Below are positions 38,872 through 49,984 of a stretch of 64,000 nucleotides of DNA, piece by piece (position 1 is the stretch's first letter; each line of letters starts with the position of its first letter). Source of the stretch: Dromaius novaehollandiae (taxonomy: Eukaryota; Chordata; Aves; Casuariiformes; Dromaiidae); contig NC_088108.1 in NCBI RefSeq assembly GCF_036370855.1, positions 7,153,448-7,217,447 on the forward strand. Direction: 5' to 3'. The position numbers and the translations under genes are program-made. Below the pieces are notes generated by a model, which saw nothing but the letters and a program-made list of their open reading frames with translations, was not told where the DNA came from and did no database searches.

Positions 38872-39299
38872 CCGTGATGCCGCTGGCGCCGCCGCCCGGT
38901 AGCCCCGGGGTGAGGGAGCACGCAGCTGGGTTTGGGGCTTCCTGCCGCTCGGCCCCCGGCCCGGGCTCCGGCAGGGAAGGCGTGCGGAGGGTCTCTGCCC
39001 TGCCCCGAGCCTGGCCGGACCCGCAGGCAGCGCTTCATCATCCTGCAGCGCTCGGACCCCAAGGCCTGAGCTTCGCGAGCGGAGCCGAATGCGACTGCCA
39101 CGATGGGCAGTAGGTGAAACACTGTTCCAGCCGATGATTGTACCCCAAGCAGGGATGGCCGCGGCAGGCAGCGAGGGGCTTTGGCCTGGTGACCGAGGCA
39201 CAGCCCACGCCAGCGGAGCGGCTGCAGTCCTGCGCTGAGCGACTGCCGTGCTCTGTCAGCGCGGAGACCCCCACCTCAGCTCCCATTATCTGACTAGTC

Positions 39300-39465
39300 C
39301 AGCATTTCCAAACTTTTTTCCTTTTGCAGATCTAACGTTTTCCAGTGGCAGTGTGGTTCCCCGTATACATTTATTAGCAATAAACTTGATTTTCCTGTTC
39401 ATATCATTGCAGTCTTTTTAGAAATAATTCAGAATTGCTTCAGGGGGACAGGTTGAAATCCACTG
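39300..39465. mobile_element. hAT-type non-autonomous DNA transposon (MITE), 166 bp
   Basis: The left end cagcatttccaaactttttt and the reverse complement of the right end (cagtggatttcaacctgtcc) are similar and match the CAGTG-type terminal inverted repeats of Charlie/hAT elements. Flanking octamers gactagtc-side and ttctaacc share a CTA core, in keeping with an eroded 8-bp target duplication with the CTAG preference of hAT elements. There is no coding capacity. The interior (tacatttattagcaataaacttgat) looks non-genic. It sits at the upstream edge of the GAB CpG island. Confidence 0.55.
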
Positions 39466-39469
39466 TTCT

Positions 39470-42400
39470 AACCAAAGAATCTCACTGCAGAGTACTCAGA
39501 ACACTGCTGATACCCTTGGAGGCAGTGCTTCTCCTCAGGATGGAAATTAGAAAGAGATAAGAGACCATCTGCAGTGATACCTGGCTTTTCAAAGGTGGGA
39601 GAGCTTGAATTTATATGCTCGTTTTTAAGAAACTGCTTATAACTTTGACTTAGATGTAAAGTGGATACAGTGACTCTTTAACAGTTTTCAGCAGTCAGGA
39701 GTTTTTGAGGAGTCCCACACGCCGCTGCACACCTGGTGGAGCCCAATCTGCAAGGTGCCGTTGGCCACCGCAGCTCTGGGAGAGATGTTAACACTCGCCC
39801 AGGACCCTTCACATCTGCGCCAGAGCTTCTGCAGGGTGGGCTGGAAACGGCTCGCAGTGTCACTGCTGAAATCCGATGAACTGGAAACCATGCTTGCCTT
39901 TTTTAAGAATTAAAGCAAAAATGTTGTGGCAATATGCATTTATTGTATTTAATAGAATATACACTATAAATGGTACAGAATTTATAAATATATGCCTGAT
40001 ACATACTACATTTACATTAGCACATAAGTAAATCTGTATACAATTCATAGCATTCCTGTCACCAGTCCTCTGCTATCAGTAGTTTTAAGAGAATCTTTCC
40101 ATGAATGAAAATTGTGTCATGACAGATATGAGACAACAAAAGTACTATAAAGTTTATTTTGAATGTGCTCTGACATCTCTAAATTTTTGTTTGAAAATAA
40201 GTGACTTCTAAGCAGTCTTGCAATATTATTTAATTCTCAGCCAGACAGTCTGCTACCGCTTTTATTCAGGTCTACATATCCTTTATCCATAGTGAAGTTT
40301 TAACAACTTCACATGCTTAACACTAGCTATTTGAACAAGGCTTTGTAATGCTTCTCTTTGAAGAGCTGCATCCAGCCATGGGACTTTTTTAGGGAAGGAG
40401 AGGTCACACTTTCCTTCCACATGTGACTTGACTATAATCACTCTGACAGATATGACAGCCTTTAAATCTGAAGCCTTTAAAATGTTGGTCGGAATAAAAT
40501 GAATTGTGAAATGCTTCGTGTGTTATCCCTATGGTGTCGTCATAACACTAGCCGTTTTTACTGGATCATTTTTCAGACAGATAGGTTCCTCAGTCAGGTT
40601 CCTGGTGCAGCTGCATAATCACTTGCAACAAGGTAGCAGAGGAGATGGAGGGACAGGACTGGCTGCCCATGAACTTGGACTGCTGAACTGATTGAAGCAG
40701 TATCACCACGGAGGAGCAAACCACAGCCTTAAAGAGAGCTCCAAGCTGAGTCTCTGGTTGCACTTAGTGATAACGTGCTTAAATCATCCTTGGTCCCCAT
40801 CTCTTCGGCCACTTGTTCCTGCCCTTGTGCCACCTCCTCCATTATACAGGCATAATATGTTTGTGTGGCTACATGACTGAATCAGAAAACTTATTGTTTG
40901 CAAAATAATGAGGCAAAAAAAAAAAAAAAAGACTGTTTTTCAGCTGGATCATGACCAGTTTCCTGATCTGATAAATCATGTGGCCTACCACAAACTTGTA
41001 CCTGACCAATGAAGGAGGTGATGCAAGGACAGTAATAAGTAATCAGCAATTGCTTAAATTGGCACTTCTGCCAAAAAACGCATGCTGAGTTGTAGCCATG
41101 GTGACGGGGAGGGGTACAGTGGTTCTATTCCCAGCTAGATGTGCTGCTCTTCTTTCAAACGGTTCTTGTCCTCGCTGTTGGAACAACTCAGCTGCTCAAG
41201 AGGCACCTGCTGAACTACTTGCATATTACAGCTCAGCATATTCAGAATAAATAAAATCAGTGCCAGTTTACTCACTGTGCCAGTAATCTGAGGGGAAATA
41301 CAGGAAGGCAGAAATCATAATTAAACAGAACATGGAGGGGGGGTTAACGTTTGTTATGAGAGCTGCTTGTCTTCTTGGTATTTGTGCTCCAAACATTAAA
41401 CTAGTAAATAAAGTTATTTTCTTACCCTAACAGTTTTCATTGTGCTGATAATGTATCAATCATGTATGTGTTGGACAAGAGCAGACTTAAAAAATAATGC
41501 TATCTAGCCGTCATGGAGGAAGTGGGATACCAGATTTGCTCTGCTTCATACACAAATTTGTCAACCATTTTAATGTTACAAAATCCTTTAGTTAAACATA
41601 TGCTTCATCAAGATGGTGAATGTCAGTGTCCTTGTTTTAAAAAACTTATACTTGAAAACACACATAAAGAGTGAGCCGAGGTTGGAAATAGAATGGAGAG
41701 TGAAAGGAAAAAAGAGCAGAGAAAAATTGATTTTGGCTGAATATTTTTGCAAAATCCTTGTGGTGTTCTATTTTAGCTCCAGCTTTACATTTATCCATTA
41801 GCATTTTGTTTGGGGCTTTAAGTATGCCTTGAGAATATAAGTTGAAATCACAGGCAATACCGATTTAAAAACATTTAAGAAGAAAAATTATTTTCTTAAT
41901 ATTACAATATTCTTAATATCATTGACATGCTGAAAGGTTTGAAAGTCTGAAATTATGTATGTTTGTAGGTTATCATGTAGGTTTATTTGTCTCATTTTTA
42001 ATCCCTTTGTATATAAGTTATCATATCACTTCCTAGAAAGAGCTCAGGTTTTGCTTGGTAAGGATAACTTCAGCCAATGGCACCTGGCTCTCTGAATATG
42101 CTGTAGGCAGAGCTACAGGGAACGTTCTCAAAAATGCTTGACTGCTGAAAAAAGCCAAACCAAAATGACTTGCAGTTAGGATAAATTTTTCTTTCTTTCT
42201 ATATGAGATCAGAACCAGTATTACTAAATCTTGAAAGTCTGATAATGTTTTTCATGCTGACACTTCCTAGAATAATGTCATAAGCTCAGAAGCCTTCAGG
42301 AACTCCTTCATGAACTGAACCTCACGGTTACAGAGAAAAAAAAAAAAACACATAAAACATGAAGTTCAAAGCCCAGTAAATAAATTTTATATACACTTTT

Positions 42401-42885
42401 TTTTAAAAAAATACTGTCTTTGAGCCACTCGTGAGATTTGGCTAACTACGATCATAGCTCTGGTTAACTATGATCATATTTTTATACTAACATGAATTCA
42501 AATGTGCTTGCCTTGCTCAGGGAGCTTGCCTGGTACCTTCCTCTCTGAGTAGTTCCAATAAAACGAATACTGCGAAGTAAGGTACTATACTCAGTTTCAG
42601 TAATAATAGCAGAGTATGACGTACTGTAGGAGGGTGATGCAGACAGCACTTTTTTCAGTGAACAATTCTGTCTGTATTCTACAGCCTGTTTATAGGAATT
42701 CTAAAACTCTCTATACTATGCAAATTGTTCAGCTCATTATCATATGGCTTAATCTAACTGAAATCATTCATCTTTATTTGGATCACACTCACTTTATTTG
42801 GATCAGTCAGGATGGAGGAGATGGGAAGAATCAAGAGGATCTATTTGGTTCATGAATTTATAGATGCCACAGCAGGAAGATTACA
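39470..42885. other. Intergenic AT-rich sequence, nothing recognised
   Basis: Non-coding-looking sequence between the GAB CpG island and the CR1 fragment. It contains a 16-base A run at 40915-40930 and another A run near 42336. Short open frames on both strands have no recognisable motifs. No promoter, RNA gene or intact repeat could be supported. Confidence 0.5.
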
Positions 42886-42889
42886 CCAC

Positions 42890-43345
42890 AGTAATCCAGA
42901 CTGACATTCCCACAGACTCTAGATAAAGGCATCTTCTAAAAAGTTACCTAATCTGACCTTAAAGACACCAAATAATGATGAGAATAATGTTTTCGAGTGT
43001 CTGAGTAATAGTTTTCTCCTTTAAATTCTCTCCAGCTATTTCCATCTTCCTCTTGAAATATGGCACCAGAATTAGTATCCACCACTCTACTAGTTGGGAG
43101 TTTCACTAATACTCGTTTACAGAATGAAAATCACTTCCCTATCCTACCTTCTTATACAAGCAATTATATTGTTTTTTTCTCCTTCTCCCTGTGTTGCTCT
43201 AAGAATTCATTTTCAGGCAGCTGAAATGAAGAAACCAAGCCATTCTTGTAACACCGATTTAGAAGATAGTCTCTCATCATATAGCCTGCATTTTTTGGTA
43301 TAGTGTCTTGCACTCAGCTATGTTAAATTTTAAAAAGTTGGACTT
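42890..43345 (-). mobile_element. Ancient CR1-type LINE fragment, antisense
   Basis: Word order follows the reverse complement of CR1/L3-type elements: a 'caccagaa...' segment near 43064, 'cactaatactcgtttacagaatgaaaatcacttccctatcctac' spread over 43103-43148, then 'tagcctgcattttttggtatagtgtcttgcactcagctatgtta' at 43281-43324, where CR1 antisense copies have similar phrases. The element's sense direction is therefore minus. It is strongly diverged with no open frame, so an old 5'-truncated copy. The left boundary is uncertain. Recognised by memory of the consensus, not by alignment. Confidence 0.6.
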
Positions 43346-43349
43346 CAGC

Positions 43350-46015
43350 CATTCAACTGTTGTTTCTTGATGAAGCTAACTCCATGGACATACTGCAACA
43401 GGCACCTAAGAAACCCACTGAAATGAGCGTTTTGCCTCTGCACCTTTTTCCAGCTTCTCTGTCCTTCCTCATCTTCTTCAGTTCTGCTCTCACATATCCT
43501 CAGCACAGATCATATCTTTGTTATTTCAGCCACTGAAGCTATGGAAGTGCACAGCTGGCTATGACAAAGAATAGCTGGGTGATGAAGGCAACTGTATTTC
43601 CAATAAGTTCCTATTCCATTGCCCTAAGCAAGTACATAATATAACAGTCTCTTTAAAAAAAAAAGTCACAGGAACATCTAGGAATTACATGCGGAATAAG
43701 AAATGTTTTATGGTTTACAATAGCTGTACTCTCTCTTTCATCCATCAAATGTATGTATTCAACTGGGTCATATTTTCAAAGTGTCTAACTAAAGTTCTAC
43801 TCCCACATTTAATTTACAGAACCCCGTCGAGTTTGGGGTGCATAGAAGAGACAGCCATAGTCCCTGGGAGAACAGCCCTTTTCTCTCATCTAGTGACTGA
43901 TCCCTGTTTACATATGGAGCTCGCACCACACTTACTCAGCAAAATGCTAGCATGCCTCTGCAGCATTCCCACAGCAAGCAGAAAAACCCAGTATCACAAA
44001 AAAGAAATGACACAGTATATATGTTCCAGCTGTTCCTGACATTTATGACTCTGCTCCCCCCTGCAGATAAAATATTTCACTCACTTTCCATTTACAAGGA
44101 CAAACTCAACAAACTCTCAGGGGATAATTCAGCCCCTTCTCTTCTCTTCCTTTCAGTAGCCTGTCCTCACCATGTAAGTCAGGTCTAATAGGGAAAGGCA
44201 TACAGATCATCAGAGCAACATCATTTATTGTTGTTTAAACAATTAACTACAAAAATCTGAGTCTGACCATTGTCACAGAATGATGCAGCCTCTGTCTGCA
44301 CTGCACCACTTAATTAATGAATATACTCTGCCTAAGGAGTGCCACATACTCAGTCACTCATATTCTGTCCATGGCAGTGGGGCCAAATGGTCAGATACCT
44401 GCCTTTGAAGCAGGAGCTACTGTGAAAATAAAACCCCCAAACAGATAATTGAACCTTATTGTGCTTTTGCTCCAACAAATATATGAACTGTGTGAGCAGC
44501 ACATATGTGTGGCCTTTACTGTTAAGGACAGGGAAGAATCTTACTTTACCAAAGCTCTCATGACAGAGAGCTCTGTCAAGGTGTCTCAAAAAACAGACTA
44601 ATGCCCTCTGGGACCAGTCTCCCTCTGGAAAACAGAAGCAAACATCCAGCATCTGTTAGATTAGTCTCCCATTCATAAAAGTAGCTAGTGAAAGAGTTGG
44701 GATTCTGCTGAACAGCTTATTTGTTTGCAAATATACAACTCCCTTTTACTGAAGTGGGGATGGTAACAGAGTACTAGCCCGGCATTTTGCCCAGTTCCAG
44801 GAGACAGGTTTCTGGCTTCTCTGTCATCCATGGAACCATACATCAAAAAACTGTGCTTTTGCTTCTTTTCAGCTTCTGTTTGTAGGCTAGCAAACTGCCT
44901 TATGATGTGGGCATAGCTGATCAAGCAAATCCTGGCTGTTACTCTCTACATATGTGTTCATGTCCACTATTTTCTGGGGGATTATCTTGTGGGGTAATTT
45001 TGTCAATTGCCCGTCAAAGTCAGCCATTAGTCCTCGTGTCTGAGGGAAAGATATACAAGTATCAAAGACTTTTTTTTTAGGAGCTCAAACTTTTTTCCTA
45101 ATTGCGTTAATTCTTTTCAGAAGCTAAGACAAATCTACTTCCTTTTCAATGTATGCCATTGGTAAGTACCACTCTGCCCAGGTGTGAAAGGGTCTACTTA
45201 TTAACTTTACATGGCAATTAAGGGGACTTTGCCTATGCACAGCTCATGGATTCTGGTGATATATGACACTGTCAAATCTGCAATGAAATGCAATAAATAC
45301 AGAAAATACAGAATCCCCATCAAAACTCGACATGTATCTTCCAAATCAGAAATAACAAACTATTATTAGACATCAGACTCCTGGAAGCAAGGATTTGCTC
45401 AGACCAGTTTACTGGTTTGAGCAAATTATCCAGAACAGCCTGAAGTTTGGAAGTGAAGCTTAAAAAATGTTTCAGGAAGGCCTGCAGAGAGAGATGGAAA
45501 GAAAAATCTATAGTTCTATATTTAAGGAAAATCTTCTACCCAGCTATTTTCAGACTCAGAGATTTGGAAGGCTAGTCATGAACTGCAAGATATGAGCCTT
45601 GGCTTCCCTAGAATAGTCTTACCTAGGCCAAAGAACACTCCAGGATGAGGAGCAAACTAAGACAGGAAAATTAATGTAGGACATCACTGCAGGTCTAGCT
45701 CTGTTTTCTATGTTGCCCGAAAAAAAGAGTTACTGATGGTTACAGGAAATCTATCCAACTGTTGTATTCTGGTTTGTTTGAAGCTTTCATGAAGATCACA
45801 AAACAGTGGGTGAAACAGGTATCTTCCTCGTCTAGGTAACTGAAGGAAAGACGACATAGTCCCTTAGTTAGAGATGGTTGAGCAGTGGGCGCTACAGCAA
45901 ACAGCCCCAATTTCAGACAGCTCAGAATTCTGAATGATGTGTATAAAAGGTTGCACTGTGTGAAGAATGTAGATGCAGGATAGGAAGAGTTATTTTGGCA
46001 GCTGTGTGTTTGAGA
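43350..46015. other. Intergenic sequence upstream of the Ty3/gypsy pol remnant
   Basis: About 2.7 kb without a recognisable gene. If the pol remnant to the right derives from a full element, its gag, protease and 5' LTR would be expected here on the + strand. I could not recognise a CCHC knuckle, a protease motif or a copy of the GC-rich block found at 49371-49980. Short open frames on both strands have no known motifs. Confidence 0.4.
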
Positions 46016-46019
46016 TTTT

Positions 46020-46825
46020 GTTGCAAAAAAGGAAGAATCATTACAGGATGAGGAAGAAAGAAGGCCCAGCCAGTCAGGGAAGCATAACAGCAAAAAAGGG
46101 GGAGTGAGGGGAAAGGCAGAAACAGATTCTGTGCGGACTATGATAAACTAAACAAAGTTACTCTAGTTTAACAGAACCTTAAGCAGAAATGGATAGCACT
46201 CTGGAAAATATAACAGGTTCAGGCTGTTTTTTCACAGTGAGTGGATATTAGCAAGCAGAAGTGGATATAAAGGACAGGAGTAAAAGTACTCTGACAGCAA
46301 GACAAAGCCTGTGGCAACTAAGTGATGGCTTTTGGCTTATGCAATGCATCTGTCACGTTTGCAAGGCTCATGGACATGGTACTTTACAGAATCCTTCTGC
46401 ACACTTCCTGTATCTGAAGGAAACCCTGGTACATGCTAAAGCCTTTGAACAAGATCTGTTACATTTACAAATAATGTGTGATAAGCTTAGGGATAACAGT
46501 GTGAAATGAAACCCACAGAAACAGGCATTTGTTAAAGAAAAAGGTAATTTATCTTGGACAGAGAACCTGGGAGAAAAGAATTTCAACGAACATTAAAGAA
46601 AGCTAAGGCTACACTTAACTGGCCTGCTTGCTGGACTCACACAAGTATTCAGAATTTTGTAAGAATCTCTCCTATTACAGACAGGTTATTTATAGGTTTT
46701 CAACACTGCAAAACCACTGCATGGGTTAGGTGAGAAAGAGAAGCCATTGCACTGATCAGCAAAGAATACTTCAGATTTTTCTGAGTTGGAAAAAACTCTT
46801 TTGACGGCCTCTGCTTTGATCTAAA
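46020..46825 (+). pseudogene. Ty3/gypsy retrotransposon reverse transcriptase, decayed
   Basis: Several frames, broken by shifts and stops, show the conserved order of a Ty3/gypsy RT. KKGRIITG and then RFCADYDKLNKVT (46124-46162) share one frame. After a shift a segment from 46183 holds SGY, a stop where Trp is usual, QAEVD, and DRSKSTLTARQSLWQLS ending at 46323. A further shift gives FGLCNASVTFARLMD (46331-46375) with a stop at 46415. Then come SYYRQ (46670-46684) and LEKTLLTASALI (46786-46821), matching the thumb/connection region. The catalytic YxDD box was not found in the expected stretch. The copy cannot be functional. A Ty3/gypsy element is uncommon in bird genomes but frequent in turtles, crocodilians, amphibians and fish. 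Confidence 0.8.
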
Positions 46826-46829
46826 ATCA

Positions 46830-47690
46830 CTTTTAAAATGCCTTTCATTTTCAACAAAACTATTTTTTTCTGTTCAGGAGCTCTCTTGACATAGGACCAC
46901 TGATTTTTGTCAAGGTTGTAGATTATTACATCAGGAATTATTGTACAACCTTTAAAGGAATCCTTGATCATTGTTAAAGCTACATGACATCTCTGTTTGT
47001 AGGTGGGCAAAATCTATGGTTCAGGACAGAATATTCAACTGTACTGTTGTTTATTAGAGTCTGGCTTATGGTAGCTTAAACTGATATAAACTGACATAGC
47101 TGCAATCGCACCCTCTGTCTTGCCATGCATATCTGTTTCCTTGCTGCATTGGCACTGACACTCATGTGAGTGGGCTCTTGAGTTGATTTGGTAACTCGAT
47201 CTGAGAGAATACTAGTAACTTTCTGTGTTGGGTTCAATTTTCGCTCGTTGGGACCTTGAACTAACTCACTCCTCAGCTGCAGGAACACCAGTAACAGTGC
47301 GAAGGTAGAGTCAGGAACAGTCATGGCATGGGGGGAAGGAGCCATTGTGTTTGATTTCACACTGCAGGAACTAAAAGCATGCCCATAGTCTTAAGGCATC
47401 TTGGCAATAACTTCCTTCTGAGACTCAGTAACTTTTTAACACATTCTAATGTGATCACACACAACTGCTTGGTCATATCCAGGAAGAGATGACAGTCTTC
47501 TCTCTTTCACAATTTACCAAACTGTGGGAGTTCCTGGGCTCTCCACTGAAAAAAATGAACATGCAGTTGTAAAAGTGGATGCCAAGTGAATAAAAACTTC
47601 AGCAAAACAATGTGTGGTTGGAAGTTACAGCCATATTAGAAGCCTTCGCAGTATCACACTAAAACTCTGGTCACTAAAACCTGGAATAAA
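46830..47690. other. Gap between RT and integrase remnants, RNase H not recognised
   Basis: In Ty3/gypsy pol, RNase H and a linker of roughly 250 codons separate RT from integrase, and this 0.86-kb gap fits that spacing. I could not identify the RNase H motifs in any + frame. Open frames on the minus strand here (for example 46771-47010 and 47076-47360) have no known motif. Confidence 0.35.
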
Positions 47691-47699
47691 AATGCAATA

Positions 47700-47925
47700 T
47701 TGCATAAAAGATGGGAAAATTAATGGGCATTTGCATAGATATCTCTTTGTACCAGATACAAAGAATGTGTTAGCCATTTTATCATGTTTTTCAGAGCTGA
47801 ATGACGTCTTCTATTTTCAAATCCTATTGTCATCTCAAGAGACTGTCTGTTGGGTAAAATGAAGGCACGATATAGAAAACTGATGCATGAATATGATGTT
47901 TGTACCGCTAAAAAGAAATCTTTCT
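47700..47925 (+). pseudogene. Probable Ty3/gypsy integrase N-terminal (zinc-binding) fragment, decayed
   Basis: One frame reads a segment ending YLFVPDTKN (47740-47766), then VLAIL, resembling the '(R/Y)LxVPD..(R)..(V)L' stretch just before the HHCC zinc finger of Ty3/gypsy integrases. About 90 bp on, in another frame, KMKARYRKLMHEYDVC (47856-47903) resembles the 'GM..DV..YV..C..C' part of the finger. The second cysteine of the final pair is replaced (C-T-A-K) and the histidine pair is not clear. The catalytic core with its D,D,E residues was not found downstream. The assignment rests on these two segments plus their order after the RT remnant. Confidence 0.5.
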
Positions 47926-47929
47926 GTAA

Positions 47930-49370
47930 GAACATTTAATGACAAGACTATTTAAGTATATTGCTTGGATATGCTTGTGCCTGTAGCTGAGGCTGAATCT
48001 CCAGCAAAACTTGGGATACAAATGAGTGACACATAAAGAACAGCAAAGGTCAAGGTTATAGTGTATGACCCAGAATTCTTCAGGTCTAGGCATGAAGAAC
48101 ACAAAAGCTAAAACAGAATGTCTACTAGGGAACAAAGAAGAAATTTGTCCTATTAGTATTATACATAAATGTTACAGCCCAGAAAAGAAGAACTTCGTAA
48201 CTTTGCTAAAGATAAATTGAGAGTGGGTGCTTCTTAAAAGTAATTTCTATATTGTAAAGTTTTATGCAGAAAGCTTTAAAAGGCCTAGTTTTCTAATTGT
48301 AAAGGAAGAAAAAGATTTGGAACCCTAAATCAGATAAGCTTTAGAAGGAAACCTATGAAATAAGGATCTGAATAAAACAGCACTGCACAAGGAAGTACAA
48401 TAATGTATAGCTGTGCTGCTGGACATAAACAAAGCTAGTTGCAAGGGCCATTGAAGTACGAAGGGAGGCTACCTTTCTGAATTCTCAGCAACAGAAAACG
48501 TAACAGTGTTGACTGGCAGAGATGGTTTCCCTGTTGAACAAGCCACTCCAGCCAGCGAGCAGATTTCACAGAAACAACAAATGTTTCTCTGGTGAAAGAA
48601 GTCCCTCCTGTGAGATTTGCAAAAAAAGCTCAGTGCAATGTTCTCCCTCATATTAGGCCAAAGGAGGAAGCAAATAAATGGTTCAGATAACTAAAACAAT
48701 AGGAGTCACATATCAAAGCACAGGCTACAAATAAAGCTGGGAAAGAGATGAGTGGCGGAAGATTTTTGACTTATTAGTCGGCTTTAGAACTAAGAGAGAG
48801 AGATAGCGTTGGTGGGATGCAATCTGATTATGTGTGCCAGGGTACGAACTTAGACTAAGTTTACTTATATTCTAATAGCTAACTGCTGCCAAAAGGGCAG
48901 GTCTTGCTCTCTACCCTGCCCCTAGCTGTGAACTTCTCCCACTGCTTTCCTTGTACCACTTCTGGCATTGTTATGACCATATAGCAAGTCTGTTTAGAGT
49001 ACTAAACGAGCAGGAAAATTATCTTATAAAAGACAGCAAATAGTTTTCTGCTGGTTCAGTGTGGTGAAGTTGTTCACTTTCTGGTAAGATGAATGCCACT
49101 GCTTGTACATGAAAGTAGGGAAGAATGTGCCCTCATCCAGAATTGGAGAAGGGTACTGAGACCACATTTTCAGACTGCCTTTAGATCAGCTGTGTTACAA
49201 ACCACATTTTGAAAGAAACCCCTGACACATCCAGAGGAGCCTCTCTGAACTTTAGGAAAAGCATACAGAGAGCTGTTTGAGAACAGCATTGTCTGGAATG
49301 GCTTTGAAATACAGGCAAATAAAACATCTCCTATTTTTTGGTTCCTGCTATATTGAGAAGAGTATGATTC
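47930..49370. other. Decayed sequence between integrase fragment and GC-rich block
   Basis: AT-rich sequence expected to hold the remainder of integrase if the element was once complete. I could not recognise the catalytic core, a chromodomain or an envelope-like frame. A weak purine-rich word (gagaagag, 49355-49362) lies just before the GC-rich block and might be a worn polypurine tract, but this is guesswork. Confidence 0.3.
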
Positions 49371-49980
49371 TGCCAGGGTGCTTACTGCACTAACAGGCCT
49401 TAATGGCCCTGACAAGCCTCACCTGGGGCCTCCACCCACACCCCTGGCCCATGGACCCTTGAACCCCATTTAAGCTCAGGCCTCAGCCTGGGTCCCTGGC
49501 TGAGCTATGAGGAAGGAGTAGTGGGCTCTAGTTCTGCTGCAGCTATGCCTATGGCCCCTGCTGATCTGGACCCTTGCTTATGGACTGACTTCCCAGCTTG
49601 ATCTTGGACCTGTCTTGTCATTATTGGACCTGACTGATGATCTTCACCAGACCTGATTCTCACCATGACCTGGGGATTGTCTTCCCAGCTTGAGCTTGGA
49701 CCTGCCCTCCATGAGCTTGCCTGATGATCTGGACACTTGGTTGAACCTGATTGCTATCCCTGGGCCTGCTCTGTCTGCTTGCCTTGCTGGGGTTCTGCAG
49801 GGCTGGGCCAGGACTGGTGAGGCCCTGCCCTGCTACCTGTGTTAGCATACTTGGCTCCTAGCTCCCCTGATGGTAAGGGACTGAAGCCCTATGCTGAGCT
49901 GAAATTCAGCTCCTGAGCTGATGGGTGGAGGCCCCAAGTGAAGCTGGTCAGGGCCTCTGAGGTCTATCAGGACCCTGACA
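49371..49980 (+). mobile_element. 610-bp GC-rich repeat with inverted ends; candidate 3' LTR of the Ty3/gypsy remnant
   Basis: It begins tgccagggt and ends accctgaca, near-perfect inverted termini with LTR-like TG...CA ends. Inside them a 33-bp inverted repeat matches at 30 of 33 positions: 49405-49437 (ggccctgacaagcctcacct...) against 49923-49955. The interior has repeated 'gacctg' words and a direct repeat of tcccagcttg(a/g)tcttggacc-like sequence at 49591 and 49683 (92 bp apart). A ccatttaagctc word near 49468 could be a TATA-like promoter. It lies downstream of, and in the same direction as, the pol remnant, which favours a 3' LTR. A foldback or TIR DNA element is the alternative. No upstream partner copy was seen. 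Confidence 0.45.
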
Positions 49981-49984
49981 GATT

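Larger units (their letters stand above)
38200..39260 (-). promoter_or_regulatory. GAB3: CpG island and probable promoter/5'UTR of the GAB gene
   Basis: About 1 kb of very GC-rich, CpG-dense sequence surrounds and precedes (on the minus strand) the GAB start codon. It carries long CCG/GCC-rich runs at 38575-38670 and a GCT/GCC repeat at 38842-38871. Visible candidate sites are an E-box CACGTG at 38524-38529, a CCAAT word near 38388 (+ strand) and an ETS-like ggaagt near 38454. No TATA box is evident, as expected of a CpG-island promoter. The transcription start cannot be placed. Very long open frames crossing the island on both strands come from lack of AT-rich stop codons. Confidence 0.6.

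Noticed and set aside
38031..39122. Very long minus-strand open frame (363 codons) containing the GAB start
   Set aside because: It opens with a GTG, consists of Gly/Arg/Ala-rich low-complexity sequence, the CA repeat and then the intron past the GTAAGT donor. Only the 24 codons at 38163-38234 have family support.
38410..39201. Second long minus-strand open frame (263 codons) in the GAB CpG island
   Set aside because: It overlaps the other frame entirely and is compositional; no domain or splice logic supports it.
45740..46093. Minus-strand 117-codon frame near the Ty3/gypsy remnant
   Set aside because: It partly overlaps the plus-strand RT segment, which has motif support; the minus frame has none.
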